From positions 1 through 64,000 of the forward strand of contig DAIDKO010000030.1 of assembly GCA_027450005.1 (NCBI GenBank): DNA of 64,000 bases. Direction: 5' to 3'. The notes beneath the pieces were generated by a model that was not told the origin of the DNA, did not search any database, and saw nothing but the letters and a program-made list of their open reading frames with translations. Made by a program: the position numbers and the translations under genes. This stretch comes from Rhodanobacter sp. (GTDB taxonomy: Bacteria > Pseudomonadota > Gammaproteobacteria > Xanthomonadales > Rhodanobacteraceae). Below, piece by piece: positions 43,949-52,504 of the stretch; the first letter of the stretch is position 1; the number at the start of each line of letters is the position of its first letter.

Positions 43949-44722
43949 TCAGACGGGTTCTGGAAGGCGGAACAGCCGGCGCGTGTTGGCCGCGGTGGCG
44001 GCGGCCACGCTTTGTTCGGCCTCGCCGCGCAATGCGGCCACGTGGCGCAGCACGTCGAGAACGTACGCGGGTTCGTTGCGTTGGCCGCGATGCCCAGCAT
44101 CCGGCTGGTCTGGCGCGTCACTTTCCAGCAGCAGGAATTCGATCGGCATGCTCGCCACGATTCGGCGCAGGCGCTGCGCCCGTTCGTAAGTCACCGGGCC
44201 GCCGATGCCGACCAGGAAGCCTAGCTGCCACACTCGACGCGCCTGCTCCTCGCTGCCGGAAAAGCTGTGCACCACGCCACGCACGCCGGGGTGGCGGCGC
44301 AGCGTGAGGATGACTTCCTCCAGTGCCTGCCGCGCGTGCACAATCACCGGCAGGTCACATTCGCGCGCCAGCGCCAGCTGGCGTTCGAAGTAATCGCGTT
44401 GTGCGGCGGGATCGAGGCCGGCCGCAGCGAAATCCAGTCCGATCTCGCCGATGGCGACGGTATCGTTCCTTGCACACCAGGCTGACAACGCGGCAACGTC
44501 GCATGGCGCATGCTGCCGCAGGAAGACCGGATGCAGGCCGTAGGCGGGGAACAACGTGCGTGGATGCGCTGCGCAGAGATCACGGATGCGCGGCCAACTG
44601 GCGGCATCCACGGCAGGTATCACCAGTTGCAGGACGCCGGCGTCCTGCGCGCGCTGCAATACCTGTGCACGATCGGCGTCGAAATCGCGATCGTCGAGAT
44701 GGACGTGGCTGTCTGCAAGCAC
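43949..44722 (-). CDS. TatD-family metal-dependent DNase
   Basis: 257 residues. TIM-barrel metal ligands: N-terminal SHVHLDD (HxH), GEIGLDFAA, PVIVHARQALEE, GVVHSFSGSEEQA and LLLESDAPDQP. TatD proteins are Mg-dependent nucleases involved in DNA repair or degradation; the sequence is closest in feel to the YjjV subgroup. It is alone, downstream of the emr regulator region on the same strand. Confidence 0.92.
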   Translation of the reverse strand: MLADSHVHLDDRDFDADRAQVLQRAQDAGVLQLVIPAVDAASWPRIRDLCAAHPRTLFPAYGLHPVFLRQHAPCDVAALSAWCARNDTVAIGEIGLDFAAAGLDPAAQRDYFERQLALARECDLPVIVHARQALEEVILTLRRHPGVRGVVHSFSGSEEQARRVWQLGFLVGIGGPVTYERAQRLRRIVASMPIEFLLLESDAPDQPDAGHRGQRNEPAYVLDVLRHVAALRGEAEQSVAAATAANTRRLFRLPEPV

Positions 44723-44860
44723 GGGAGTGATGTACCTCTCGGTGTCCGGCTAGTCTAGCGGTGCCGATCTAGGCAGTATTCAGATTCGTGAAGTTTCAAT
44801 GGCGCCGAGGCCGCACGGTGTTTCGCTTGCGGCCAAAACACAAACAGAGGAGGAGCGGTC

Positions 44861-45451
44861 ATGAAGAAGTTGATGGTCAATGCACTCAATGTGGGGATTG
44901 TGGCGGCGCTGGCTGTCGGCTTGTCGGCCTGCAATCGCAGTGCCGATGCCGGTACGGCGGGTGGCCAGACAGGGAGTGGCGCGCCGTCGGCGGCCGTGCA
45001 GCAGCCGGCCGGCCCGCAGTACGCCAAGGTGGTCAGCGTCACGCCGGTACATTCGACCAGCGCCGCGCATCAGGTCTGCCACGACGAGGTGGTCAGCCAG
45101 GCGGCGCCGCCGAAAGACCAGCACAACATCGCAGGTACTGCGATCGGTGCGGTGGCCGGCGGTCTGCTCGGCCACATGATCGGTGGCGGCAGGGGCAACA
45201 CCCTTGCCACGGTGGCTGGTGCTGTCGGCGGCGGCTACGCCGGCAATCGCATCGAGAACGCGCACCACAAGCCGCAGGTGACGCAGTCGGTGGAGCGTCA
45301 GTGCAATACGGTGGCTGGCACCGACAAGATAATCGGCTACGACGTGCAGTACGTCTACAACGGCGTCACCCGTACCACACGCATGGATCACGATCCGGGC
45401 GATCGCGTGCAGGTGCAGGAGGGCGTGACGGCCGTGTCGGATGCCCGTTGA
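44861..45451 (+). CDS. Glycine-zipper 2TM lipoprotein (first of a pair)
   Basis: 196 residues; AGAGGAGG precedes the ATG. Lipoprotein signal with LSAC lipobox (residues about 21-24). The central segment GTAIGAVAGGLLGHMIGGG and GAVGGGYAGNRIE is a glycine-zipper 2TM domain like that of SlyB, and the C-terminal part (VGYDVQYVYNG-type IIGYDVQYVYNGV) is the usual beta-rich tail. Role: outer membrane integrity or stress-linked, unknown in detail. A paralogue follows 34 bases later. Confidence 0.85.
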   Translation: MKKLMVNALNVGIVAALAVGLSACNRSADAGTAGGQTGSGAPSAAVQQPAGPQYAKVVSVTPVHSTSAAHQVCHDEVVSQAAPPKDQHNIAGTAIGAVAGGLLGHMIGGGRGNTLATVAGAVGGGYAGNRIENAHHKPQVTQSVERQCNTVAGTDKIIGYDVQYVYNGVTRTTRMDHDPGDRVQVQEGVTAVSDAR

Positions 45452-45485
45452 TCGCGGCACCATACCCATCCGCTAGGAGTACTCG

Positions 45486-45965
45486 ATGAGCCTTTCCATG
45501 CGAAGCATCGTTTCCGTGGCTGTGCTGTCGGCAGTGTTGGTGTTGTCGGGTTGCGTCACCAGTCCCGACTACGGGCATGATGGTTACTACTCGCAAGGTT
45601 CTGGAAGCGGCTATCACCATTGCCATGACTGTGGCGTTGTACAGGACGTACAACTCGTTCGTGTCGAAAACGGAAACTCCAGCGGTGGCGCGCTGGGTGC
45701 GGTGATCGGCGCGGTAGCCGGTGGCTTGCTAGGCAATGCCATTGGCAAGGGCGATGGCCGCAAGGCTGCCACGGTGGTGGGTGCGGTGGCTGGCGGCGTT
45801 GTCGGGAACCAGGTCGGACGCCGTTCCGATGGCGGGCGCGACGCATGGCGCATCGTGGTTCGGCTGGATGGCGGTCGCTACGCCACCGTGACGCAGCGCG
45901 AGGACCCACAGGTGCGTAACGGAGATTACGTCCAGGTGCGTGAAGGTCACGTCTACATGAGGTGA
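45486..45965 (+). CDS. Glycine-zipper 2TM lipoprotein (second of a pair)
   Basis: 159 residues. Lipobox VLSGC; then a His/Cys-containing region (YHHCHDCGVV), the glycine zipper GGALGAVIGAVAGGLLGNAIG and GAVAGGVVGNQVGRR, and a C-terminal ARIVVRLDGG-like tail WRIVVRLDGGRYATVTQ. Looks like a tandem duplicate of the upstream gene with a divergent N-terminal linker. The HHCHDC cluster could bind metal or form disulfides. A terminator follows. Confidence 0.85.
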   Translation: MSLSMRSIVSVAVLSAVLVLSGCVTSPDYGHDGYYSQGSGSGYHHCHDCGVVQDVQLVRVENGNSSGGALGAVIGAVAGGLLGNAIGKGDGRKAATVVGAVAGGVVGNQVGRRSDGGRDAWRIVVRLDGGRYATVTQREDPQVRNGDYVQVREGHVYMR

Positions 45966-46002
45966 TGGAGTCAATTGTAAATAGGCGTCTGGACGTCCAA
46001 AT

Positions 46003-46028
46003 GAAAGGCCCTCGAAAGAGGGCCTTTT
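46003..46028. terminator. Intrinsic terminator after lipoprotein pair
   Basis: GAAAGGCCCTC-GAAA-GAGGGCCTTTT, an 11-bp stem with GAAA loop and T-run. It sits between convergent genes and can serve the plus-strand lipoprotein pair and, with A-rich start, the minus-strand wall hydrolase. Confidence 0.9.
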
Positions 46029-46049
46029 CCTTGGGTGATGCTCGGTGCG

Positions 46050-46484
46050 TCAGTTCACGGCATAGAACGTATGGTCGCCGATAGTGATGCCTTGCTGGTT
46101 GCGCGACCATGCGGGCGAAATCGTCGCGGTGGCGAAGTGGTCGGCGCGCGGTACCAGCATGCGGCGCTCGTTCTTCGGCAACTGCCAGTCGTAGATGGTT
46201 TGTCCGGCGATCTCCCACGCCTTGTGGAAAGCATCGAGATTGTTGATCTCGAACGAGCCGGGCACGGTCGTGGTGGCGAATTGGTGTGGCGCGGTGACGA
46301 CTTCGCACACCGTATCGCCCCATTGGCCGCGTTCGCGGCGACGCATCGCCACCTCGGCCACGGCCATCTGGCCGATGGTCGGCTGGCTGCGCGCTTCCAG
46401 GTAAACCGTCGTCGCCAGGCAGGCCTGACTCGCGACTGGTCGCGGCAATAGGGTGGTCAGCCACAACAACATGGAAAGTTTCAT
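46050..46484 (-). CDS. SleB-family cell wall hydrolase
   Basis: 144 residues; ATG at 46484 with GGAGG six bases upstream. A short signal peptide (MKLSMLLWLTTLLPRPVAS) is followed by the SleB/Hydrolase_2 domain: CLATTVYLEARSQPTIGQMAVAE with the catalytic Glu, VVTAPHQFA and ADHFATATISPAW. Such enzymes cleave peptidoglycan glycan strands; in non-sporulating bacteria they act in growth or remodelling. The protein is slightly shorter than many members, but the core motifs are complete. Confidence 0.85.
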   Translation of the reverse strand: MKLSMLLWLTTLLPRPVASQACLATTVYLEARSQPTIGQMAVAEVAMRRRERGQWGDTVCEVVTAPHQFATTTVPGSFEINNLDAFHKAWEIAGQTIYDWQLPKNERRMLVPRADHFATATISPAWSRNQQGITIGDHTFYAVN

Positions 46485-46937
46485 TGTCTGCCTCCAACGT
46501 GCTGTACGCGCAGACGATGTGCTGTCCTGGCGCCGTTGCGGTGGACGGGCGGGCAGGCCGTTCCACCTGGATTGAATCGCGCATCCGAAACTTGTGGCTG
46601 CGCGAAGTGCCACGGGATTGTGGCGTTCGAACGGCGATCAGCGGTGCCGGACGAGTCTTGTGTTGCTGGCGTTGCGCGGCACTTCGCCGTGTAGCCTGCA
46701 ACCGGGTCTCCGCACTCTGGCGGGTATTCCATCCGGTGCTCTGCACCGGGTCGCGCCGATTCGGAGTCTTCCGGTTCGTCGCGTGCATCGGCAGCCGTGT
46801 GTGACGGGTGCCGCATCGATTGGGTGTGCGGAGCCTAACGGCGGTTTTTTCTCTCGGCAAGTGCCGGGTGGTCTCGGGTCAATGCAATTTGATGACGAAT
46901 GTGAACGAGTGTTCACGTGCGTTCGACGGTGTGCGCA
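46485..46937. promoter_or_regulatory. 453-base intergenic stretch with a perfect palindrome
   Basis: Nothing resembling a gene on either strand. Near its right end, GTGAAC-GAGT-GTTCAC (46901-46916) is a perfect palindrome of a TetR-operator-like shape. It lies 21 bases past the ygfZ stop and about 420 bases upstream of the wall hydrolase, so its target is unclear. Confidence 0.45.
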
Positions 46938-47741
46938 TCAACTCGTCCATTGATGATGGAGGTGCAGTACAAGTCCGTCGTCGAGCCGTAGCACCTTGTG
47001 GTTCACGTGTGCGGATACGGTGTCGTCGTTCAATACCGCGAGCGCGTCGATATGCTTTTCGCCAGGCATCGCGTCGAGCAACACGCCCACGTCATTGCCG
47101 TCGCGCCGAAGCACGTCGCCGGGAACCACATCACGCGTCAGTTCCACTTTGCACAGGTGCCGCTTGTGTCCGCCGCGCCAATGCAGGCGTGCGACGATTT
47201 CCTGACCCGGATAGCAGCCTTTGTCGATGGCAACGGCTTGCAGGCGATGCAGCGACAGCGCAGGCGGCAGCAAGCTCTCCAGCGAGGGCGTGGGCAGCCA
47301 CGGCCAGCCGAGCAGTAATTGGGCGTGTCGCCATGTCGTATCGCCTTCGCTTTCGGCGGAAATGCGCAGTGCATGCGTGCCGCCGCCGATCACCACGCTA
47401 TCCGGAGTGACGTGCGCTTCATGCAGCGGGAGCGCGGCAGCGGTGGATAGGCTCCGCCACGGCGCGATGCTGATCGTGAGCCTAGAACGGAACACGTAGC
47501 GGCGAAGTGCTTCGCCCAATGCATGCGCATCGCCGCCGCGCAGCAGCAGCAGCAAGCGTTGATCGTCCAGCCGCACGAGATGGAACAGCACGCGCACGCG
47601 GCCTCGGGCGTTCAACCATGCGCTGAACTGCCATGCGCCGACGACGAGCGACTGGACGTCGCTGCTAAACTGGGCGTGCGCGAAGGCGAGTGCGTCGGGT
47701 CCTTCAATCAACAGGGTTTCGGCGAGGCTGGGCATCGGCAT
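46938..47741 (-). CDS. ygfZ: YgfZ/GcvT-like folate-binding protein
   Basis: 267 residues. The hallmark DKGCYPGQEIVARLHWRG motif with its Cys identifies YgfZ (KGCYPGQE). The N-terminal LLIEGPDALAFAHAQFSSDVQ is the GcvT-like domain. YgfZ uses folate to support repair or maturation of certain [4Fe-4S] enzymes such as MiaB and succinate dehydrogenase, so its position next to the sdh cluster (divergent) is reasonable. An ATG two codons in (47735) is an equal start choice. Confidence 0.92.
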   Translation of the reverse strand: MPMPSLAETLLIEGPDALAFAHAQFSSDVQSLVVGAWQFSAWLNARGRVRVLFHLVRLDDQRLLLLLRGGDAHALGEALRRYVFRSRLTISIAPWRSLSTAAALPLHEAHVTPDSVVIGGGTHALRISAESEGDTTWRHAQLLLGWPWLPTPSLESLLPPALSLHRLQAVAIDKGCYPGQEIVARLHWRGGHKRHLCKVELTRDVVPGDVLRRDGNDVGVLLDAMPGEKHIDALAVLNDDTVSAHVNHKVLRLDDGLVLHLHHQWTS

Positions 47742-47838
47742 AGGGCAAGTTAGGTGTGGTCGGCAGCAGCGGATCGCAAGTCGTCGAGGTTGTGCGGCAA
47801 TGCGTCAAGTATTAATCTCCCGCCGCTTGCCTTTGACC

Positions 47839-48006
47839 ATGTCCGACACTCCACGCCCAACCGAATCCCGTCCCGCTTCCGCTCCAGCGGAACCCGTGAC
47901 CGTGCCCGCGCGACCCGCGGGGGACAAGGCGGCGACGGAGCGGCCGGCGCCCGATCCCACCCGCTACGGCGACTGGGAAAAGAACGGGCGCTGCATCGAT
48001 TTCTGA
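47839..48006 (+). CDS. SDHAF4-like succinate dehydrogenase assembly factor (DUF1674)
   Basis: 55 residues from the ATG at 47839. A Pro/Ala-rich N-terminal part is followed by the conserved C-terminal RYGDWEKNGRCIDF, which is the DUF1674/SDHAF4 signature. SDHAF4 protects flavinylated SdhA before it joins SdhB. The gene is immediately upstream of sdhC (85 bp) on the same strand, which strengthens the assignment. An ATG 13 codons earlier is open but lacks family support. Confidence 0.87.
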   Translation: MSDTPRPTESRPASAPAEPVTVPARPAGDKAATERPAPDPTRYGDWEKNGRCIDF

Positions 48007-48091
48007 TGCGTCGCGCGGCGGCATGCGTCGTCGCGCGGGGCCGATTCGGCTTGGCAGGCAGCTTCAGCGATTCCACTTCAGGATAGCCGCC

Positions 48092-48487
48092 ATGGCAGAC
48101 ACGCGACGACCGCTCTCTCCGCATCTACAGATCTACAAGTGGCAAGTGCAGATGGTGACTTCCATCCTGCATCGCGCCACCGGCATCGCGTTGGCCGTGG
48201 GCACGCTGCTGGTGGTATGGGGGCTGCTCTCGCTGGCCGCAGGCGAAGCCGTCTTTGACCAGTTCAAGATCTGCATCGGCAGCGCGCCCGGCATGATGTT
48301 GCTGTTCGGCTGGAGCTGGGCATTGTTCTACCACTTGTGCAACGGTATCCGTCACCTTCTGCAGGACACCGGTGCCGGCTACGCCATTCCGCAGTTCGTG
48401 CGCTCGAGCTGGCTGTCGGTGGTCGTCAGCCTGGTACTGGTGGCCATCGTCTGGGCTTGCGTGCTGACCAGCGGAGGTGCCGCATGA
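48092..48487 (+). CDS. sdhC: Succinate dehydrogenase cytochrome b subunit SdhC
   Basis: 131 residues from the ATG at 48092, AGGA upstream. RPLSPHLQIYKWQVQMVTSILHRATG is the SdhC N-terminus with the quinone-site Ser/Arg, and FYHLCNGIRHLLQDTG carries the heme b His. Three membrane helices. Forms the membrane anchor with SdhD. Overlaps sdhD by four bases. Confidence 0.95.
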   Translation: MADTRRPLSPHLQIYKWQVQMVTSILHRATGIALAVGTLLVVWGLLSLAAGEAVFDQFKICIGSAPGMMLLFGWSWALFYHLCNGIRHLLQDTGAGYAIPQFVRSSWLSVVVSLVLVAIVWACVLTSGGAA

Positions 48488-48879
48488 GCACGAACGCGAA
48501 AGACCTGCGTCATCCGTTGAAGCGGGCGCGCGGCTTCGGCTCCGCGCAATCCGGCGTGGGTCACTGGTGGACCCAGCGCGTCTCCGCGGCGGCGCTGGTC
48601 CTGCTCAGCCTGTGGTTCGTGTTCACCGTGCTGTCGCTGCTGCATGCCGACTACTCCACGGCCAAGGCGGCGGTGGCCAAGCCGTGGAACGCGCTGCTGC
48701 TGATCCTGTTCGTGGTCACCATGTTCTGGCATGCCGTGCTCGGCCTGCAGGTGGTGATCGAAGACTACGTGCACACCCGCTGGAAGGAAGTGGTCCTGCT
48801 GGTGGCGATCAAGTTCCTCGCGGTGCTCGGCGCGCTCGCGGGCGTGCTGGCCGTGCTGCGCATCGCATTGGGAGTGTGA
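48484..48879 (+). CDS. sdhD: Succinate dehydrogenase membrane anchor SdhD
   Basis: 131 residues; ATG overlaps the sdhC stop. Features: [22 protein letters not shown]-terminus, three helices, and [18 protein letters not shown] holding the second heme His and the Asp-Tyr of the quinone pocket. Four bases separate it from sdhA. Confidence 0.94.
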   Translation: MSTNAKDLRHPLKRARGFGSAQSGVGHWWTQRVSAAALVLLSLWFVFTVLSLLHADYSTAKAAVAKPWNALLLILFVVTMFWHAVLGLQVVIEDYVHTRWKEVVLLVAIKFLAVLGALAGVLAVLRIALGV

Positions 48880-48883
48880 GACC

Positions 48884-50671
48884 GTGGAAAGCTACAAGAT
48901 CCAGCAGCACAAGTTCGATGTGATCGTGGTCGGCGCCGGTGGCGCGGGCCTGCGCGCCACCTTCGGCCTGGCCGAGAAGGGCCTGAAGACCGCGTGCATC
49001 ACCAAGGTGTTCCCGACCCGCTCGCACACCGTGGCGGCGCAGGGCGGCATCGCCGCCGCGCTCGGCAACATGGGCGAGGACGACTGGCGCTTCCACTTCT
49101 ACGACACCATCAAGGGCTCCGACTGGCTGGGCGACCAGGACGCCATCGAGTACATGTGCCGCGAGGCCATCCCCTCGATCTACGAGCTGGAGCATTACGG
49201 CGTGCCGTTCTCGCGCACGGACGAGGGCCGCATCTACCAGCGCCCGTTCGGCGGCATGACCACCCATTACGGCAAGGGCACCGCGCAGCGCACCTGTGCC
49301 GCCGCCGACCGCACCGGCCACGCGATCCTGCACACCCTGTACCAGCAGGCGCTGGCGCATGACGCCACCTTCTTCATCGAATACTTCGCGATCGACCTTA
49401 TCTTCGACGACGAGGGCGTCTGCCGCGGCGTGCTGGCGCTGGACATGAATGAGGGCACGCTGCACCTATTCCGCGGCCAGGCCGTGGTACTGGCCACCGG
49501 CGGCTACGGCCGCGCCTACTTCAGCGCCACCTCGGCGCACACCTGCACCGGCGACGGCGGTGGCATGGTGCTGCGCGCGGGCCTGGCGCTGCAGGACCTG
49601 GAGTTCGTGCAGTTCCACCCTACCGGCATCTACGGCGCAGGCTGCCTGATCACCGAGGGCGTGCGCGGCGAGGGTGGTTACCTCACCAATTCCGAGGGCG
49701 AGCGCTTTATGGAGCGCTACGCGCCGAGCGCGAAGGACCTGGCCTCGCGCGATGTGGTCAGCCGTGCCATCACGATCGAGGTGCGCGAAGGCCGCGGCGT
49801 GGGCGAGCACAAGGACCACGCCTTCCTCAACCTGATGCACCTCGGTCCCGAGGTGATCCACGAGCGCCTGCCGGGCATCGCCGAGTCGGCGCGCATCTTC
49901 GCCGGCGTGGACGTGACCAAGGAGCCGATCCCGATCCTGCCCACAGTGCACTACAACATGGGCGGCATCCCGACCAACTACCACGGCGAAGTGGTGCAGA
50001 AGAAGGGCAACGACGTCGACGCTGTGGTGCCCGGCCTGTTCGCCATCGGCGAGGCGGCCTGCGTGTCGGTGCACGGCGCCAACCGGCTGGGTTCCAACTC
50101 GCTGCTCGACCTGGTGGTGTTCGGCCGCGCGGTGTCGCACCGTTGCGCCGAGCTGATCAAGCCGGGTGCGGCGCACAAGGATCTGCCGGCTAGCGCGCTG
50201 GACAAGGCGCTGGCCCGCTTCGACGGCCTGCGCAACGCCGACGGCGAACTGCCGACCGCGAAGATCCGCCTCGACATGCAGCGCACCATGCAGTCCGACG
50301 CTGCGGTGTTCCGCACCGGCGAGACGTTGAAGGAAGGCTGCGCCAAGATCGACGCCGTGCACGCCTCCTTCAAGCATGTGCGCACCAGCGACCGCTCGCT
50401 GGTGTGGAACTCCGACCTGATCGAAACGCTGGAACTGGCCAACCTGCTCGATCAGGCGGTCGGCACCATGCATTCCGCCGCTGAGCGCACGGAAAGCCGC
50501 GGCGCCCACGCGCGCGAGGACTTCCCCGATCGCGACGACCACAACTGGCAGAAGCACACCATGGTCAAGGTGGACGAGAATGGCAAGGCCAGCTTCGACT
50601 TCCGCCCGGTGCACATGTACACCCTGACCGACGAGGTCGAGGTGGTGCCGCCGAAGAAGCGCGTTTACTGA
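48884..50671 (+). CDS. sdhA: Succinate dehydrogenase flavoprotein subunit SdhA
   Basis: 595 residues, GTG start. FAD motif [21 protein letters not shown], flavin-linking [15 protein letters not shown], substrate residues [17 protein letters not shown] and [15 protein letters not shown] and the C-terminal [18 protein letters not shown]. Oxidises succinate to fumarate and passes electrons to SdhB. The next gene, sdhB, is separated by 85 bases that hold a terminator-like hairpin. Confidence 0.97.
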   Translation: MESYKIQQHKFDVIVVGAGGAGLRATFGLAEKGLKTACITKVFPTRSHTVAAQGGIAAALGNMGEDDWRFHFYDTIKGSDWLGDQDAIEYMCREAIPSIYELEHYGVPFSRTDEGRIYQRPFGGMTTHYGKGTAQRTCAAADRTGHAILHTLYQQALAHDATFFIEYFAIDLIFDDEGVCRGVLALDMNEGTLHLFRGQAVVLATGGYGRAYFSATSAHTCTGDGGGMVLRAGLALQDLEFVQFHPTGIYGAGCLITEGVRGEGGYLTNSEGERFMERYAPSAKDLASRDVVSRAITIEVREGRGVGEHKDHAFLNLMHLGPEVIHERLPGIAESARIFAGVDVTKEPIPILPTVHYNMGGIPTNYHGEVVQKKGNDVDAVVPGLFAIGEAACVSVHGANRLGSNSLLDLVVFGRAVSHRCAELIKPGAAHKDLPASALDKALARFDGLRNADGELPTAKIRLDMQRTMQSDAAVFRTGETLKEGCAKIDAVHASFKHVRTSDRSLVWNSDLIETLELANLLDQAVGTMHSAAERTESRGAHAREDFPDRDDHNWQKHTMVKVDENGKASFDFRPVHMYTLTDEVEVVPPKKRVY

Positions 50672-50687
50672 TTGAAAATTGAAAGGT

Positions 50688-50710
50688 GCGGCCATGAATG
50701 GCCGCTTTTT
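50688..50710 (+). terminator. Terminator-like hairpin between sdhA and sdhB
   Basis: GCGGCCA-TGAA-TGGCCGC, a perfect 7-bp GC-rich stem with a UGAA tetraloop, followed by TTTTT. It is 16 bases after the sdhA stop and 46 bases before the chosen sdhB start. It may attenuate sdhB or be a processing/stability element. Confidence 0.75.
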
Positions 50711-50756
50711 GACTTTCGCGTTCAAGGATGAACGCACCAACACAGTCGAGGCAATC

Positions 50757-51536
50757 GTGGCAGAGTTCACGCTACCCAAGAATTCCAAGATCCAGCCCGG
50801 CAAGCACTTTCCGGCGAAGGACGCGAAGAAACCGCGCACCTTCCGCATCTACCGCTGGAACCCGGACGACGGCCAGAATCCGCGCATCGACACCTACGAG
50901 GTGGACATGGCCGCGTGCGGCCCGATGGTCCTGGACGCGCTGCTGAAGATCAAGAACGAGATCGACCCCACGCTCACGTTGCGCCGTTCGTGTCGCGAGG
51001 GCATCTGCGGTTCGTGCGCGATGAACATCGACGGCACCAACACGCTGGCGTGCATCTGCGCCGTGGACAGCGTGGCCAAGGGCGACGTGAAGATCTATCC
51101 GCTGCCGCACATGCCGGTGGTGAAGGACTTGGTGCCCGACCTCACCCACTTCTACGCTCAGTTCGCCTCGATCAAGCCGTGGATGCGCACGCAGAGCGCC
51201 GCGCCGGACCGCGAGCGACTGCAGTCGCCGGAGGACCGCAAGAAGCTCGACGGCCTGTACGAGTGCATCCTGTGCGCCTGTTGCTCCACCTCGTGCCCGA
51301 GCTACTGGTGGAACGGCGACCGTTACCTCGGCCCGGCCATCCTGCTGCAGGCCTACCGGTGGATCGTGGACAGCCGCGACGAGGACACCGGCGCGCGCCT
51401 GGACGACCTGGAGGATCCGTTCAAGCTCTACCGCTGCCACACCATCATGAACTGCGCGCGCACCTGCCCGAAGGGCCTCAACCCGGCCAAGGCGATCGCG
51501 GAGATTAAGAAGCTGATGGTGGAGCGCCGCGTATAA
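50757..51536 (+). CDS. sdhB: Succinate dehydrogenase iron-sulfur subunit SdhB
   Basis: 259 residues from the GTG at 50757, which has GAGG five bases upstream and gives the usual SdhB length and start ([19 protein letters not shown]). The frame is open back to 50679, but that would read through the hairpin. Cluster motifs: [16 protein letters not shown] and C in LACICAVD for [2Fe-2S]; [17 protein letters not shown] and [17 protein letters not shown] for [4Fe-4S] and [3Fe-4S]. A hairpin follows the stop. Confidence 0.95.
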   Translation: MAEFTLPKNSKIQPGKHFPAKDAKKPRTFRIYRWNPDDGQNPRIDTYEVDMAACGPMVLDALLKIKNEIDPTLTLRRSCREGICGSCAMNIDGTNTLACICAVDSVAKGDVKIYPLPHMPVVKDLVPDLTHFYAQFASIKPWMRTQSAAPDRERLQSPEDRKKLDGLYECILCACCSTSCPSYWWNGDRYLGPAILLQAYRWIVDSRDEDTGARLDDLEDPFKLYRCHTIMNCARTCPKGLNPAKAIAEIKKLMVERRV

Positions 51537-51543
51537 ATAGAAC

Positions 51544-51562
51544 GTCGCCGCGAAGCGGCGAC
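51544..51562 (+). terminator. Hairpin after sdhB
   Basis: GTCGCCGC-GAA-GCGGCGAC, an 8-bp perfect stem eight bases after sdhB, followed by ACCGTTTT. The tail is imperfect, so it may be a weak terminator; sdhE lies downstream and may be partly read through. Confidence 0.6.
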
Positions 51563-51720
51563 ACCGTTTTCCTTCTCCCTGCCGGGGATAAGGTGCCCGC
51601 AGGGCGGATGAGGGGTAGGGCTCGCGGGAAAGTTGATCGAGGAAAGCTTCCAATGATGGATCGACGTAAGATTGACCCCTCACCTAAACCCTCTCCTCGG
51701 CGGGGAGTGGAGGCGAGTGC
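51563..51720. repeat. Intergenic repeat-like palindromic stretch
   Basis: Contains CTTCTCCCTGCCGGGG, GATGAGGGGTAGGG and, inverted, CCCCTCACCTAAACCCT followed by CTCTCCTCGGCGGGGAG. This imperfect inverted layout resembles dispersed CCCTCACC-type repeats common in Proteobacteria. No gene is visible in it. Confidence 0.5.
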
Positions 51721-51743
51721 GGCACTTCGCGCGCATTGATCCC

Positions 51744-51992
51744 ATGGACGCTGCCCGCATCAAACGTCTCCGCTGGCGCACCCGCCGCGGCACCCGCGAG
51801 CTGGACGCACTGTTCGGCGGCTGGCTCGACGATGCCTTCCCGTCGGCCGGTGAATCGCAGCAGCGTGCCTTCGACGAGCTGCTCGACGTACAAGATCCCG
51901 ATTTGTGGGACTGGGTGATGGGGCACGCCAAAGCCCCGCGTGCGGACTGGCAGGCGATCATCGATGACATCCGCACCCGCCATCGGCTTTGA
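51744..51992 (+). CDS. sdhE: FAD assembly factor SdhE
   Basis: 82 residues from the ATG at 51744. RLRWRTRRGTRELDALFGGWLDD contains the RGxxE flavinylation motif, and FDELLDVQDPDLWDWVMG is the second conserved block. SdhE (SDHAF2/YgfY) attaches FAD covalently to SdhA. An ATG at 51672 is open but upstream residues lack family resemblance. The next gene overlaps its 3' end by 29 bases. Confidence 0.93.
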   Translation: MDAARIKRLRWRTRRGTRELDALFGGWLDDAFPSAGESQQRAFDELLDVQDPDLWDWVMGHAKAPRADWQAIIDDIRTRHRL

Positions 51993-52398
51993 GTACCGCC
52001 CCTCGGGCTGGTTGCCGCGCGTTCTGTGGCTGCTGGCGGTATTGGCGGTGCTGGCGCTCGCCCTGGCCGGCATGTCGATCGGGTTGAAGTGGCTACTCGC
52101 CGTGCTGGTCGCGGGACTGGTGTGGCGTGCCCTGCGTTGGCATCGGCGTACCCCGGTGGCCGCCGCGGGCTGGAGCGCAGAAGGTCGCCTGAGCCTGCGC
52201 TTCGCCGACGGCAGCGACGCCCCCTCCATGCTCGCCTCGTTCCGGGTGCTGGGCGCCGCCATCCTGTTGCGCCTGCATACGGCGGCGGGCCAGCAGGTAT
52301 TGCTGCTGGCGCCCGACAACAGCGATGCGGACATCCGTCGCCGCCTGCGCATGCGGCTGGCCATGGCGCCGCCGGACCAGGCCGCGTCGCGTATCTGA
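51964..52398 (+). CDS. Small membrane protein, YgfX-like
   Basis: 144 residues from the ATG at 51964. Two adjacent membrane helices (about residues 18-60, WLPRVLWLLAVLAVLALALAG) are followed by a small cytoplasmic beta-rich part (LSLRFADGSDAPSMLASFRV). In E. coli the gene after sdhE (ygfY) is ygfX (cptA), a protein of the same size and two-helix layout; I infer homology from position and shape, not from clear sequence identity. Overlap with sdhE suggests co-translation. Confidence 0.65.
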   Translation: MTSAPAIGFEYRPSGWLPRVLWLLAVLAVLALALAGMSIGLKWLLAVLVAGLVWRALRWHRRTPVAAAGWSAEGRLSLRFADGSDAPSMLASFRVLGAAILLRLHTAAGQQVLLLAPDNSDADIRRRLRMRLAMAPPDQAASRI

Positions 52399-52504
52399 AC
52401 CCCGGCCGCGCCGGCACTTTGTCTCGCCAGCGCTGTCCCAGCGAATGCCGGATAATGCTCGCCCAGCCGGGCGAGCCGCCCAACGACACCAAAGCGACCC
52501 GTCC

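Noticed and set aside
46484..46953. Plus-strand frames between the wall hydrolase and ygfZ.
   Set aside because: Composition is Cys/Arg/Trp-rich with no family resemblance and no ribosome binding site.
50679..50756. An SdhB start at 50679 giving 285 residues.
   Set aside because: It would translate across the terminator-like hairpin; the GTG at 50757 has GAGG at the right spacing and gives the usual 259 residues.
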